Notes: a model not told the origin generated them from the sequence alone. Positions 44,571 through 57,500 are shown, counted from the first letter of the stretch. The stretch is DNA of 64,000 nucleotides from Akebia trifoliata (GCA_017979445.1 CM030717.1:18463288-18527287), one strand, 5' to 3'. A program made the numbers and translations.

Positions 44571-44839
44571 AGCTTGTAATATGTTTGCAAAAATATAGAA
44601 TTCTTTTTGTTATTTCAAATTCACACCATAACTTGCATATTTGATATTTTTAATTGCATTTTATAACAAATTATACGTGGGTAGGATATTTCACCGGGTT
44701 ATTTCCGTCAGTTGGGTTCTGTGAACTGCTCGGACCCTGTTTTGATATAAGTTTTATAATTTTTCAATGTTATTGATAAAAAAATAAATTTCGTAATTGA
44801 AAAAAAAATAATTTAATATTTATTGAACTAATTATATAA

Positions 44840-45391
44840 AACTTTGCATATGTTAAAATGATTCAGTATTCTTTTTCATTCATGTCAGGAGAAGTTATTG
44901 GCAGAAATTGTTTCTTCCCTACTGGGTAACCATTGTTACTCACCCTTCCCTTCTCCATTTTTTAGTTTCTGATTCAAAGCTTGGCGAGGCAGGTATAGAG
45001 CACATGTGGGGATCATCTGGTGCGTCAGATAGACAATCAGGATTCTCCACCTGATGAGTATTATGGCTATACCGCCTAGTGGTGTCAATTTGTCCAAGAG
45101 TATTATAGATTTTATACTGAGCGTTAGGACTTTTATTAAAATAAGGAATGTTTGTATAATCCTATATTTTGTTTATCCTTCTGTACTCTGATCTATCGTA
45201 CGTTATTAGATGTCTATAAGTTTCCACTAGTATTATATTTTGTATGTTTATATTTTATATGTTTATCAGGTGCAAATTGAACGCCTTGGAATGCTAACAT
45301 AAATAGAGGAGACCATGCCAAAATGTTGAGGCGCCACCTTTTGCCTTGAGATCTGACATGAGGCTTTGTGTTAGCGTTTAATGGTGCGCCA
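44840..45391 (+). repeat. 5' LTR end of gag-only copy 2
   Basis: The segment aligns with 28450-29028 of the solo LTR, including GGTAACCATTGTTACTCACC and the final GTGTTAGCGTTT, and ends GGTGCGCCA at 45391. It is followed at once by a perfect PBS. Confidence 0.8.
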
Positions 45392-45395
45392 TAGA

Positions 45396-45407
45396 TGGTA
45401 TCAGAGC
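45396..45407 (+). other. PBS of gag-only copy 2
   Basis: TGGTATCAGAGC is exact, four bases after the LTR end. It matches initiator methionine tRNA. Confidence 0.88.
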
Positions 45408-45719
45408 ATAACATTAGATCCATATGGGATACAGATCTGTTGTGTTTTGAAGAGTTGGTTGATGCCACAGATATTAGAGTGATAATCATAGAGTGTCACT
45501 AGGAATTTCGTATTCGACCTCATTATTAGTTCCTTATTGGAATTACGAGTTTTTTCAGTGTCTAGAAGTCTATAAAGCCTAGTACGCTTAAGATAGGATT
45601 CTAGGTTTATTCTGTTAGTAATGGAAATTGAGTCCATTACTAAGTTCCAGAGTACGGTAGTAATTCATAGTTACATAAAAGTGATTTTGGCCTTATTCTG
45701 ATAAGTGCTTTCTTATAGA

Positions 45720-47390
45720 TAAACACAAACGAGAGGAGTGGACGAGGCAGAGATCAAAATGCAATGGAGAGGAGAAAGATTTTGGATCAGACCACTGACC
45801 CGATATCACAGCTACTGTCATTCATAAAACAGATGACTGAGTCTCATTTCAAGTTCAGAGAGGAAATATAAATAATACAACCGCCATAACCTCGAATTCA
45901 AATAGAAGAAAGATAATTAGTATCTAATAAAAGAAAAACAATTACGAAAGTAGGAAATTCATAGGAAAAATAACCATACATGAGGAGTAAAATTATAGAC
46001 ATACCAACTCAATGGATGAAAGATTTTTATAAGAAACAACAACATATACTACTAAATCAGTCAAAAGAAAGAGTTGTGGTACGTTATTAATGTGGCAAAT
46101 CGGGATATAAAAGAGAGAAATATTCGGGTCGATATAATTTGATTAAGAATGTATAGTTCAAAAAGATGCTAGATAAACCAATTTAGGGAACAATAAGGCC
46201 ACCAGATTTTAAAAAAGTGATAACATACTCGTGCTATCCTGAACAGACAAGACTAACGATTGAAAGTGAGAAATGGTACAAGACTTACCATAATTGCAAG
46301 GTGTACCACTAAATCCAAGAAATGAGGGAGCGTTGGAATTCTTCACAACAAGCATATACTATTCCACCTTAGGGACCACTACCACAGGTCGTGCGATTGA
46401 AGAATGAAAGAATTCCCCAGCCTAAAGGACAGGTAAATCCAAGGATGTGGTTGTAGAATTTCCAACAATTATGTCCATCGAGATTTGTCACTTTTCTGAT
46501 CTGATTGAGATTAATGAGTAGGTTTTGAAGACTTGAGAGATTTTGAGTGCCATGTAGTACCTGAAAGATTAGTGGGTGACAGTGATTACATTCCAGTTGG
46601 ATGGGAAGGCCAGTCATTAGTAACGTTTTGAGAGCAATGTATTGGGAGATGGATCATTTGAGTGGGTAGACTTCAAGAGGATATTTGTTCATAAATTTAT
46701 ATCTAAAACTGCTTGACAAATCAAGTACTAGGAGTTTTTGAGATTAGTGCAGGGTAATCTATCAATTACAGACTATGATATGATGTTCACTAGGATGTCA
46801 CGATATGCTCCCAAACTTATCTTGATAGATTTGTAGAAGGCCCGTAGATTCTTTAGAGGACTATAACCCTACCTAAGGGCCATGAGATCGATGATTGAGA
46901 CTACTAATTATAGATATATGATGAGTCGAGCTTAGAGGTTAAAACGAAGGGAGATAGAGTTACAGACCTTTAGGAGGCAAATTAGTCGACCTTAGACTTT
47001 TTTTCCTCCCAGATCAGATTCAACCAAAAGGCCGATGTATTCGAGGCCAATTTCCCCCAGATCAGTATATCCACAATATATAACTCCTCCACTACCGAGT
47101 TGTAGAGTTCAACCATCACTGAGTTATAGAGTAATTGGAGCTCCAATGATGCCAACAGGACCAAAAGAACAACAAGGTAGGTTCAGAGCATGCAGGCTCT
47201 AATTTACCAACTGCCTACTCCACAGAAACCTACAAAAATAAGATCGTTGATATGTTACACGTGTGGTTAGGTAGGACATATCAGGAGAGAGTGTTCCCTA
47301 TCACAGTCGCAAGCAAGGGTTGTGACCCAGGAGAAAGTACACGTCTTCGACGAAATATTGGAAGGTATAATTTTAAATTATAATATTAAA
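45720..47390 (+). pseudogene. Gag of gag-only copy 2
   Basis: Recognisable pieces in shifting frames are a start near 45720 with QLLSFIKQMTESHFKFREE, and the Gag domain VLGDGSFEWVDFKRIFVHKF (about 46640-46700). Then come FLRLVQGNLSITDYDMMFTR, MSRYAPKLI, and RPISPRSVYPQYITPP (47040-47080). The zinc knuckle is CYTCG-stop-VGHIRREC (about 47250-47295). Many stops are TAG. Its N-terminus differs from that of copies 1 and 3, so part of the gene may be chimeric. Confidence 0.75.
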
Positions 47391-48194
47391 AAATGGAGTT
47401 CTATTAAATATTGGTTCCTCTAGATCATATAATTCTGTTGAGATTTTACACACTTTCTAGAATTAGAAACTACTAACACGAGTCGAGTAATAAAATTATC
47501 TACACCATAGGGAGATTTTGATTAATAAAAAGTTATTGAGGTAGTATGGCCAAATAATGTTAATGAAATAGGCACAGTAAGGTAGAGTAGAAAATGAAAT
47601 ATTGAATTGAATGTGAAGATAGTGGTGTATTGGGAATGGAGATTTTAATGTAATTTATGAATCTAATGTTAGTAAATATTTATATTATAGTAGGGGTATA
47701 TTAAGTGTGGATATTGTGTATTATTTTATTGAGGAGTACTAAATGGTGTGCAAATAATAGTGGTATGTTTGCGGTAAGTCTATGCATTGAAGAGTAATAT
47801 TCATGGTAAGTATGAGTAAAACATAATAAACGGTGTAAATGGTTAAAGAAGTATAGGTAAAGAATAGAGAAGATGAGAAATGATTGTTGTTGATAGATAT
47901 TGGTGAGGAAGTGATATAATGTGAATTGATTGTTATCTTAGGATTATACAAATAATGGATTAGTTAGAGTATAAGTTTGAATTGGAGTGATTAATTAATG
48001 AATATTTTGGGTTGATGCAATATAGGTGACATAAGATTTATGAATTGAAAATGAGGTTGGCTTAGAACCAAGAATAGATGATAATTGAGGGTAGGTATCG
48101 TTTATTATACATGTTGTGTTAGTATGGTGATGACGAAGTTTGATAAAGTATGACTTCAATTTCGATGACGAAATATTTATTAAAAGGGGGAGAA

Positions 48195-48770
48195 TGTAAA
48201 ATCCTGAATTTTTTATTTATATCTCGAGGAAAATTAAATAGTAAAATTTTGAGAAAATCCTGAAAGTGTGACTTAGGGGTAAAATTTTAGGATGTTTCTG
48301 ATCATTTTTAATGGAATCTGACCTCACCATTGGATTCAAAATGATTGAAAAATATACTTTAGTGTATAAGCACGCTCAAATGCAAGTTCGAACAGAAAAG
48401 ATACAAAATCCTCGATTATCAAGTCGGACTAGACTAAAATAATGATTTTTTGTTTGAGTAAGAATTGTTAAGATTCGATCATGCCATTGGGTTCATAATG
48501 AAAAATTATAGAAAATAAATTATTTACTGGTAATTTTTAGAGATCAAAAAGTCGAATTATCATTAAAAACGAAAACGACGTCAATTTTAGGCCATTAGGC
48601 TAAAAATGTAAATTTTTGTTAGAGATAGAATTTGTAAAAATTGATTATACCATTAAATCTGAAATGAAAAATTAGACAAAATAAAATATTCATTCATCAC
48701 TTTTGGAGTCCAAATGGTCAAGTTATCGTCAAACAAAACAATAGGTAAAATACTTATTTTCGATTATCTT
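48195..48770 (+). repeat. 3' LTR fragment of gag-only copy 2
   Basis: It starts TGTAAAATCCTG after the PPT and matches the reverse complement of 1950-2504. It is truncated at about 48770, where it meets the truncated 3' end of copy 3. Confidence 0.8.
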
Positions 48771-48774
48771 CTAT

Positions 48775-51700
48775 TCTTAGTCCCAAACCAATCTCATTTA
48801 TAACTCGTAACCTTATGTCTCCCATATTCCGTCAGTCCAATACATTCATTAATTAATCACTCTAATTCAAACTCATACTCCAACTAATCTATTATTTGTA
48901 TTAATCTTAAGATAATAATCAATTCACCTTGTATCGCTTCCCTACCAATGTCTATCAACAACAATCCTTTCACATCTTCTCTATTCTTTATTTTCATTTC
49001 TCTCACCAATTACACTGTCTATTATGTTTTACTCGAACTTGTTATGAATATTACTCCTCAATGCATAGTCTTACCACAAACACATCACTATTTTTATATT
49101 CAATTCAATATTACATTTTCTACTTATTGCGTTATTTCTTTAAAACCTCTGTCATAACCTTTTATAATTTAAAATCTTATTCGAGGGGATAAATCCTACA
49201 TTATTTTCTCACAATTCCACTAAGTCACCATTAATACAATATTGTCACAAGATTATTCTTTCTCACATTTTACATTGACCCACCTCCTAAGTTATACTCT
49301 ACTAAATCTTTTTTCTTTTACATATCACATGCTCTTTCAAAATTGTACTATACATTTTCCAAATTTCACCAGTTCCTCAACTCAACTATATATAGTATTA
49401 GTTATTATTCATACCTTCACTTGCTATATAGTTACATTACTAGTCTTATAAATCACACTCGCCTTCTCACACTTTACAACCATCCTTACACCTAAAACAT
49501 ACCTATCAATTATCAAAACACAATCTAGTTGGTTCACAGTTAGATTTTTTTTTTATAAGCTTGCACATTTTCATTCTAGTTCCGAATTAGTTTCATTCCT
49601 TCACCCCCTTACTATTAGTTGAGTAGTTTCTACTATGCCCACTTCCAGAAGCTTTGTAGTTCCAAATTATAATAAATATCAAATCGCTAGAAAAAGGGTG
49701 AGGTTAAAGATGAGGATGGGATGATAGCATGAAAGTGGAAAGTGGTAGGAGAAAGGTTGGTTGTTTAATTCATTCTAAATATTATGCTAGAATAATGAAT
49801 AGTGAGAAGAACAGCTCTAGCAAGTATGCAAACTTTCAACAGAATTATATGATTTAGAGGAACCAGCATTGAATAGAACTCCACTTTTTAATATTATAAT
49901 TAGAAACATACCTTCCAAAACTTCGCCGGATACATGTACTTTCTCTTAGGTCACAACCCTTGCTCACGACTGTGATAGAAGGCATTCTCTCCTGATATGT
50001 CCCACTTGACCACATGCGTAACATGTCAACAATCCTGTCTTCATAGATTTCTATTAAGTGGGCAGTTGGTGGATTAGAGCCCGCATGCTCTGAACCTGCC
50101 TTGTTGGTTCTTTTGGCCTTGTTGGCAACGTTGGAGCTCCAGCTGCTCTATAACTCAATGATGGGGGAACTCTACAACTCGGTAGTGGAGGAGTTCTATA
50201 TTATGGATACATTGATCCGGAGGAGATTAGCTTCGAATACATTGGCCTCTTTGTAGGATCTGCTTTAGGAGGAAAAGAAGTCTAAGGTCGACTAATTTAC
50301 CTCCTGGAGGTCTGTAACTCCATCTTCCCTTGCTCTACCCTCTAAGCTCGACTCATCATATCTCTATAATTGGTAGAATCAATCATCGACCTCTTGGCCC
50401 TTAGGTAGGGTTATAGTCCTCTAAAGAATTTACGGGACTTTTACAAATTTGTCAAGATAAGCTCTGGTGCATATCTTGACAACATAGTGAACATCATATC
50501 ATAGTTTGTAATTGATATATTACCCTGCTTTAATCTCAAAAACTCCTAGTGCTTGATTTCTCGAGCAATTTTGGATATAGATCTATCGACAAACATCTTT
50601 TCGAAGTCTATCCACTCAAACGATCCATCTTCCAATACATTTCTTTCAAAGCATTACTAATGACTAGCATCCCCATCCATCTAGAATGTAGTCACCATAA
50701 CCCACTGATCTCTCAAGTCTTCAAAATCCAGTTATTGACCTTAACCCGATCGAAAAAACTCCCAAATCTCGATAGACGTAATCTTTAAAAATTCTACAAC
50801 CACATTATTAGATTTCCTATCCTTTGGGCTAGGGAATTCTCTCATTCTTCAAAAGCACGACCTATGGTAGTGGTCTCTAAGATAAAATTTTATTTGCTTC
50901 TTGTGAAGAAGTCCAGCGTTTCCTCATTTCTTGGATTTAATGATGCGTCTTGCAATCGTGGTAAGTCTTGTACCATTCTCAATTTCGATCACTACTCTTT
51001 TCTGTTCGGAGTGGCACAAGTACGTTATCAACTTTATTAAAATATGGTGACCTGATTGTTTCCCTGAATTGGTTTGTTTAGTATCTTTCAGAGTCACACA
51101 TCTTTAATTAATTGATTTCGACCCAAACATTGCTCCCCTTTATGTCCTAACTTACCACATTCGTAAGATGCCACTACATTTTTTTTTATGGATTTAATAT
51201 TATATGTTATTATTTTCTATAAAACTCTTACATCTCTTGAGCGAGTATTTCTATAGTCTCGCTTCTTATGCATGGTTGTTTTCCTCACAACCTTGCTAGT
51301 TTCATAATTGTTTGCCTCTTATTGTATCCTAACTACCTTTCTTCTATTAGGCTTTGAGGCGGTGCTTGTACTGCCCTTATTTCTTCTTGTAATCCTTCTT
51401 GTGGTGAGATATTTACTTCTTTATCCTTTTGGGACTTATCCTTAAAATAGTGGTTGAGTCTTTCTTCTATCCTTTCTAATCTTTTTGTTAATTAACTCAT
51501 CATGATCATTTGGGCTTCAAACATATCCGATTGTTTTCTTTCCATACGTCCTTGACTTTGAGATAACTCAAAGACTGCTTCTATCAACTATTCTATCTTG
51601 GTGAGTTTACTAGACCCAGGTAGATCTTCCTTACCAATTTGACTCTTTGTCACGGGTCTACTTGCACCTCTATTTCCTTACATCTTTCCTAGTTTGCAAG

Positions 51701-52044
51701 TTCAATAATCTTCATTTTATCAGAAGCAAGACACTTCTCAAAACCACGCCAACATCATTCTCATGGAAGCATTAACTATTAATACAATAAGGAATCTAGT
51801 AATGAACACCATTTTCATTACTAACAGAATGAACCTAGAATACTATCCTACGCTTACTAGGCTCTATAGACATCTAGACACTGAAGAACTCGTAATTCCA
51901 ATATAGAACTACTGTTGAGCTCGTATACCGAATTCCTAGTGACAATCTATGATTATTGATTTAATATCTGTGGTATCAACCAATTCTCCATAACACAACA
52001 GATTTGTATTCCATACGGATCTAATATTATGCTTTGATACCATC
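48775..52044 (-). mobile_element. Gag-only gypsy copy 3 (minus)
   Basis: On the minus strand the PBS TGGTATCAAAGC lies at 52042-52031, then leader (to 51690), gag (51690 to about 49900) and a non-coding 3' part to 48775. The PPT and LTR are missing at the 3' end. No pol was found. The leader and gag match copy 1 (16640-16052 and 3964-3250). The uninterrupted stretch at about 51230-51290 is the empty site of solo LTR C. Confidence 0.8.
49900..51690 (-). pseudogene. Gag of gag-only copy 3
   Basis: On the minus strand the reading starts at an ATG near 51690, followed at once by a stop. It runs through KLTKIE, LIEAVFELSQSQGRMERKQS and LTKRLERIEERLNHYFKDKS. The middle carries pieces of the Gag domain (51100-50450). 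The Pro/Ser linker and the zinc knuckle region lie at 50300-49960. Reading-frame breaks are frequent. Confidence 0.72.
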
Positions 52045-52812
52045 TGTGGTGCTCCGTCAAACTCTAACACAAAACCCCATGCCAGATCTCGAGGCACTAG
52101 GTGGCACCTTAAAATTTTGGCATGATCTCCTCTATTTATGTTAGCAATCCAAGGCATTCAACCTTTACCTGATAAATGGCATACAATCCTGCATATATAC
52201 ATACAAAATATAATAACTAGCGAAAGCCTACATATATTTAATAACGTACGATATATCAAAGTGCGGAAGAAGGAATTAATATACAAGATTATACAGAACT
52301 CCTCGTTCTAACAAAAGTCCTAATGCTAAAGACAAAATCCATAAGACAACCTGGATGAACAGACACCACTAGGGGGTATAACCCCAATACTCACCAGGTA
52401 ACGGACTCTGATCTTTTATTTGACCTACCAAATAGTCTTCACTTGTGTGCTACATCTGCCTCGCCAAGCTCCGGATTTGAAGCTAAAAAAATGGAGAAGG
52501 AAAGGGTAAGTAACAATGGTTACCTAGTAGGGAAGCAAACAAGTTTTGCCAATAACCTCTCCTAACATGAATGAATAAACATACTGAATCATTTTAAAAT
52601 ATGTAAAATTTCACAGAAGAAACTATGATTAACTGGTATATATAGTCAGGGATGAGCAACTAAACATTTTAAAATTGACATTACATCAAATAATAGTACT
52701 TACTATAACATTTTCTTTATATACAAATTTAATTGATCAAATGGAAACATTAAACATGCATTTCATTTTATATATCAAAATAAAGCAACATATACATAAT
52801 ACATAATGGTTG
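52045..52812 (-). repeat. LTR fragment, minus (5' LTR of copy 3)
   Basis: Read on the minus strand it ends GGAGCACCACA next to the PBS of copy 3, and matches the last part of the solo LTR (28260-29028). It stops at the box CATACATAATACATAATGG, after which orientation changes. Confidence 0.8.
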
Positions 52813-53885
52813 CATGTTTATTTACTTTCTGTTAGCGCGAGGTGCTATTTACTTTTTCATTCTATTATTTATTTTAGGCTAGGTGATCACAGTTGAATGG
52901 TAGGAAACGGGATATCTATTCTCAACCTTATATTTTTAATTTCTCTTTTGTTTTAAATGAAAATAATATGTATATATAACTATTTTGTGAGCTGTTAAAG
53001 AATCTTTGAATGCTTGAAGGGATAGTGCGTTATATCATCCGGAGTGGTGTACAATCCTAGGATGTACAGTAGGGACCACCAATCTCATACATGATATGGA
53101 ACACGTATAAGAGTGGAGTCACAACTGAAATCCAGGTTTATTCCTTTCTATCTTTACTAGTGAACTTGTAATGTAAAGGTGATCGTATAAGAATGATTTG
53201 TATATTTGAGAATCACATGCACTCCTGATAGGCATAGACGAAGATGATTAGTTAGTGATCACTAACAATCTATAATAGTCGAATGTTTTGACACATAAAA
53301 AAGAGACCCATTGCTTACGGTAATGTCAAACGATCAGCTTGAGCTTGATAAATGATCCCGCAAATGTGGTTAATAGCGATCAGTCACAAAATTAGTAGCT
53401 AATACTTTATTATGAAATATCATGTCCCGATTGAGAACGATCCAGTCGTGAAACTTTCTTCATTTTTTTAATTTCAGATTTAGAGCTTGGCGAGGCAGGT
53501 ATAGAGCACTAGTGAGGATCACCTGGTGGGTCAGATAGACAAGCAGAGTTCGTCACCTGTTGAGTATTGGGGCTATACCCCCTAGTGGTGTCGATTTATC
53601 CAGGAGTATTATAGATTTTGTACTAAGCGTTAAGACTTTTGTTAGAGTGAGGAATATTTATATAATCCTGTATTTTATTTATCCTTCCGTACTCTGATCT
53701 ATCGTACGTTATTAGATGTATATAAACTTTCGTTAGTATTATATTTTGTATGTGTATTAGGTGCAGATTGAACATCTTGAAATGCTAATATAAACAGAGG
53801 AGACCATGCCAAAATTTCGAGGCGCCACCTTTTGCCTTGAGATCTGACATGGGGCTTTGTGTTAGCGTTTGACGAGGTGCCACAA
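52813..53885 (+). repeat. LTR fragment, plus orientation
   Basis: It matches 27590-28230 and 28570-29028 of the solo LTR in plus orientation, with a gap between. It ends GAGGTGCCACA. It has minus-oriented LTR on both sides. Confidence 0.75.
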
Positions 53886-54922
53886 ATAATATACAAGATT
53901 GTACTGAAACTCCTCACTTTAACAAAAGTCCTAATACTCAATACAAAATCCATAATATTCCTGGATGAACTAACACCACTGGGAGTTATACCTCCAGTAC
54001 TCACCAAGTATGGACTCTAGTCATCCATCTGACCCACCAGATGGTCCCCACTCGCTGGTTCTACGCCTGCCTCGTCAACTGTAGGCTCTAAAACTAAAAA
54101 AAATAAGAAGGAAAGGGTGAGTAATAATGGTTATCTAATAGGGAAGCAAACAAATTCTGTCAATAACCTCCTTAAACATGAATAAATAAACATACTGAAT
54201 CATTTTAACAAATGAAAAGTTTTACAAAAGAAACTATAATTAACTAGTATATATAACTAGGGATGAGTAACTAAACATTTTAAACTCACATTAACAAATT
54301 TAATTGACCAAATGGAAAAATTAAACATTCATTTCATCTTATATATCGAAATAAGGCAACAGATACATAATACACAATGGTGGCCTAGTGAAATTAGATA
54401 GTTGGGATTCACCATTGGATTCCTCTCAGTCGAGACATGATGTTACAATACTTTACTAATTTTTATATCTTGATTTGGTGGTCGATCGTTGCACTTAACA
54501 TACTTGGTTGACCAGTTATCCGATTTAGGCTTAGGCTACACTTAACACTTGGTTTGATTTGATTGTGAGCGATGGATCTCTTTTCAATGTGTCAGAACGT
54601 TCGACTACTATAAATTATTAGTGATCACTGACTAATCATTTTTGTCTATGCCTATTAGGTGTTTATATGATTCCCAAATATACAATCCTAGTCGTATACG
54701 ACTACTTTTACATTACAAGTTCATTGGTAAAGATAGAAAGAAATAAACTCGGATTTCAATTGTTACTTCAGTCTCATACGCGTCCCATACCATGTATGAG
54801 TTTGGTTGTCCTTACTGTACATCTTAGGATAGTATATCACTCAAGATGATATGACACACTAGCCCATCAGGTATTCACAAGCTCTTTAACAATTCAAAAA
54901 ATATTTACATGTATATATATAT
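53886..54922 (-). repeat. LTR fragment, minus, left of TIR element
   Basis: The reverse complement of about 27750-28800 of the solo LTR. It continues at 63739-64000 beyond the inserted TIR element. Confidence 0.82.
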
Positions 54923-55010
54923 GGAAAATGTTTGGCATCCTACTATTTACCTTACACCCTACGTGTTTTGTCCTACATGGGTTACACTATGTGAAAATCG
55001 TAAATTTTGA
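54923..55010. repeat. Left terminal inverted repeat
   Basis: It is inverted with respect to 63405-63418 plus 63665-63738. It keeps the uninterrupted form GGGTTACACTATGTG, where the right TIR has a 246-bp foldback inserted. Confidence 0.8.
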
Positions 55011-55084
55011 AGAAAAATATTATTGGGCCTGGCCCGTCGAATTTTAATGCCCAAATTTCGCGGCCATTAGACCACGAATTTCGT

Positions 55085-55500
55085 GTTTACAAAATACATT
55101 CTACAAGAGAAAGGTGAAACTCTTTCTCCCTCACTCACTCTCTGGCTCTCTCTCTCACTCTCTCACGAATGTCTCGATCTCTCTCCATCTTCCTCGATGT
55201 CATCTCTGGATTGATCTCATCGCTCAATCTCTCTCTATCTGATCTCTCGAAGTACTCTCGATCTCTCAACATTAGAAACGATCGAGTAAATAAGAAGCCA
55301 TCTCTGGATCGATTTCTCTCTCCCTATCTTCCTCGATCTCATCTTTGGATCGATATCATCGCTCAATATCTCTCTCCATCTGATCTGTAGAAGTGCTCTC
55401 GATTTCTCAACATCGGAAACAATCGAGTGAATAAGAAGCCATAAAGTTGTTCACTGTTATTTTTTAAGGTGAGTCTCTCTCTCTCTCAGGTCGATGGATC
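55085..55500 (+). repeat. CT-rich leader-like tract with 137-bp tandem duplication
   Basis: A CT microsatellite (55120-55165) is followed by two imperfect copies of a 135-140-bp unit (about 55169-55305 and 55306-55445), sharing CTTCCTCGATSTCATCT, CTCTCAACAT and ATAAGAAGCCAT. CT repeats resume at about 55472. It resembles a plant 5' untranslated region. Confidence 0.7.
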
Positions 55501-55871
55501 CATAGCGCTATTCAGATTGTTGAAGATGAGATCTAGGGTTTTTGATTCACAAAATATATTAATTTTTATTTTTTGTTTCCCAAATGTATTCATTTTGCAC
55601 GAAACAAAACCTAAGAACAAATAAAAATTTGATTAAGGATCCAAATGATTTCATAGATCTGAGTGTTTTGATATGATTAGATCTGAATTTTTTCTCACCA
55701 TTTTTTTTCTTTCTCCTTGGATTCAAGTAGATATTCTATGGTAAGATTTTGAGAAGTTATTGCTTGTTTAATGTGATTATAAAACGAAGGGAAAATTTTC
55801 TTTGTTTAGCAGCTATAGAACTCATTCGAGCTCTTCAATCTCTAAATTTTCTTTACTTTTCTATGTTGCAG

Positions 55872-55927
55872 GAAGCATGGGAGATAGAGAACAGCTTGGG
55901 GAAGATCTCTGTTGCACGATCTGAAAC
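55872..55927 (+). other. Exon-like piece 1
   Basis: An AG precedes GAAGCATGGGAGATAGAGAA and GTACAG follows ACG at 55927. An ATG (55876) lies inside. One frame reads MGDREQLGEDLCCTI then a stop; another reads EAWEIENSLGKISVARSET without a stop. The family was not recognised. Confidence 0.3.
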
Positions 55928-57409
55928 GGTACAGATTTTGGATTTTAGCTTTTTTCGGATTTTAATATTTTTTGTTAATTTTGAATTGATAAATTTTATG
56001 AAAGTAAACAAACTTTATTTAATAAAATTTGCATTGAAAAATACATCATAACTCTACTATGGTCCATAGCAGTTATGTTTTCATTCTCCCCATGACCATG
56101 GTTTCATTGCATTTTTTGTATTATTTATAAAGCTTGACTAGTATCACCAGTCTTACAATGCTACTTATCACCTCCAATTAGTTCCAACAAATAGTTCTTG
56201 ATTAATACAATTATTTATTAAAATTTAGATAACCAATATATGTTCTAGCCATTGAAGCTTCTTCTACTATGAAGGTTTTAGACCAAGCACATTTGGAGAG
56301 AATATAAATGGGTTGTAGTATGTTTGTGTTCATGTTTATGCTCTTCTTTCTGCGTTCATGGCCATCTATTTATATGGGTAGTGTTCATTTGTTCCTTCAA
56401 GTGTCACAGAGCTTTTTATTAATGTTTTATGCTCGTAGCTGTATCCTAAAATCAAATGTATGTTTCAATTTAGGCATTGAGAAAGATAAAGCATACCCTT
56501 TTATTCAGATTAGGAGTATGACACCTATTAAATTCAAATGTTTTAGTCTTCTTTTGTTGGTAATAAGTTGTGTTGCTAAATACTTGCATTGTTTTATTTA
56601 TCCAAGAAATTGATGTGGTAACTCAGGGTGAACTTAAAGTTCTGCCTTCCCCATTCCATTTTACATGACACACTACATATGAACTCGTCTCTTATATGAC
56701 CTTACATCGACTGACTTATCTCCTGAGGGATTCTAACTGGTTTCTTTTGGCAAAATCCACTGCCAAGTCTTTTTTCCTTTCCTCCTCAACTATATGCTAC
56801 ATTTGAAGCTTGGAAAGCTTATGGCATTTTGTTGCCTGATTGATGGGTACGGAACCCTCTTCCCTTACTTTTCATCTTATTTTTTTAGTTTATCTCTTGA
56901 TACCTATTCGATTCAACTCTTGTAGGTTTTCTTTATTGGGTTACTTGTGCAGTTACATACATATTTATGTTGTTTTATTTGCTCAACAGACACTCTTCCT
57001 TTAACTTTAATCTTATTTTTCGTAATTTTTCTTGCGCACCTATTCAATTCTACTCTTATGGGTTTTCTTTGTTGCATTAGTTATCTTGTTTTATTTGTTC
57101 AAAAAATTTAAAAATTACTTTGCATGTATTTGGATACACCGCTTGACATTTGGGAATAAAATAAAATGCGAAGTATTACAATTTAATGTACAAAATCATT
57201 TATTGTTGGTTAAGTAATGTTCATCCATTTCTTTGTTGCTTTTCTTTTGATAAAAATGATCTAGTTTGTTACTTGATCAACTTTTTATCTTTCATCAATT
57301 TTTTTCCATCTATAACTATTTTTCTTTCCAATTTAGGTTTAATCAACTGGGTACCATGATCAGGTTACTTATAATGAGTCCTTTTAACTATTTCCTTCCA
57401 AATTTTAGG

Positions 57410-57500
57410 TACATTTAGCCGATAAGATTCTTGAACTCCTAAATTTGGTAAACAGTAGACGAAAAATCGAAAGTACAGCAGCAAATGCAACTTCCTCACG
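57410..57500 (+). other. Exon-like piece 2
   Basis: A pyrimidine-rich tract and TTTTAG precede it, and a strong donor (CACG then GTAAGTATC) follows. One frame reads [20 protein letters not shown] and on, ending ANATSSR, an amphipathic helix. The family was not recognised, but the codon pattern and splice-like borders support a captured exon. Confidence 0.4.

Larger units (their letters stand above)
45392..48194 (+). mobile_element. Gag-only gypsy copy 2 (plus), internal region
   Basis: The PBS TGGTATCAGAGC lies at 45396-45407, gag at about 45720-47390, about 800 bp of non-coding sequence follows, then a PPT (AAAAGGGGGAGAA) and LTR start at 48195. No pol. The non-coding part (47400-48190) is the inverse of copy 3 at 49860-48775 and of copy 1 at 3250-2505. 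Together with copy 3 it forms a large inverted repeat around 48195-48775. Confidence 0.8.

Noticed and set aside
48929..49451. Three overlapping ORFs rich in Ser/Thr/Tyr
   Set aside because: They lie in the non-coding 3' part of gag-only copy 3. The same sequence in copies 1 and 2 has no open frame.
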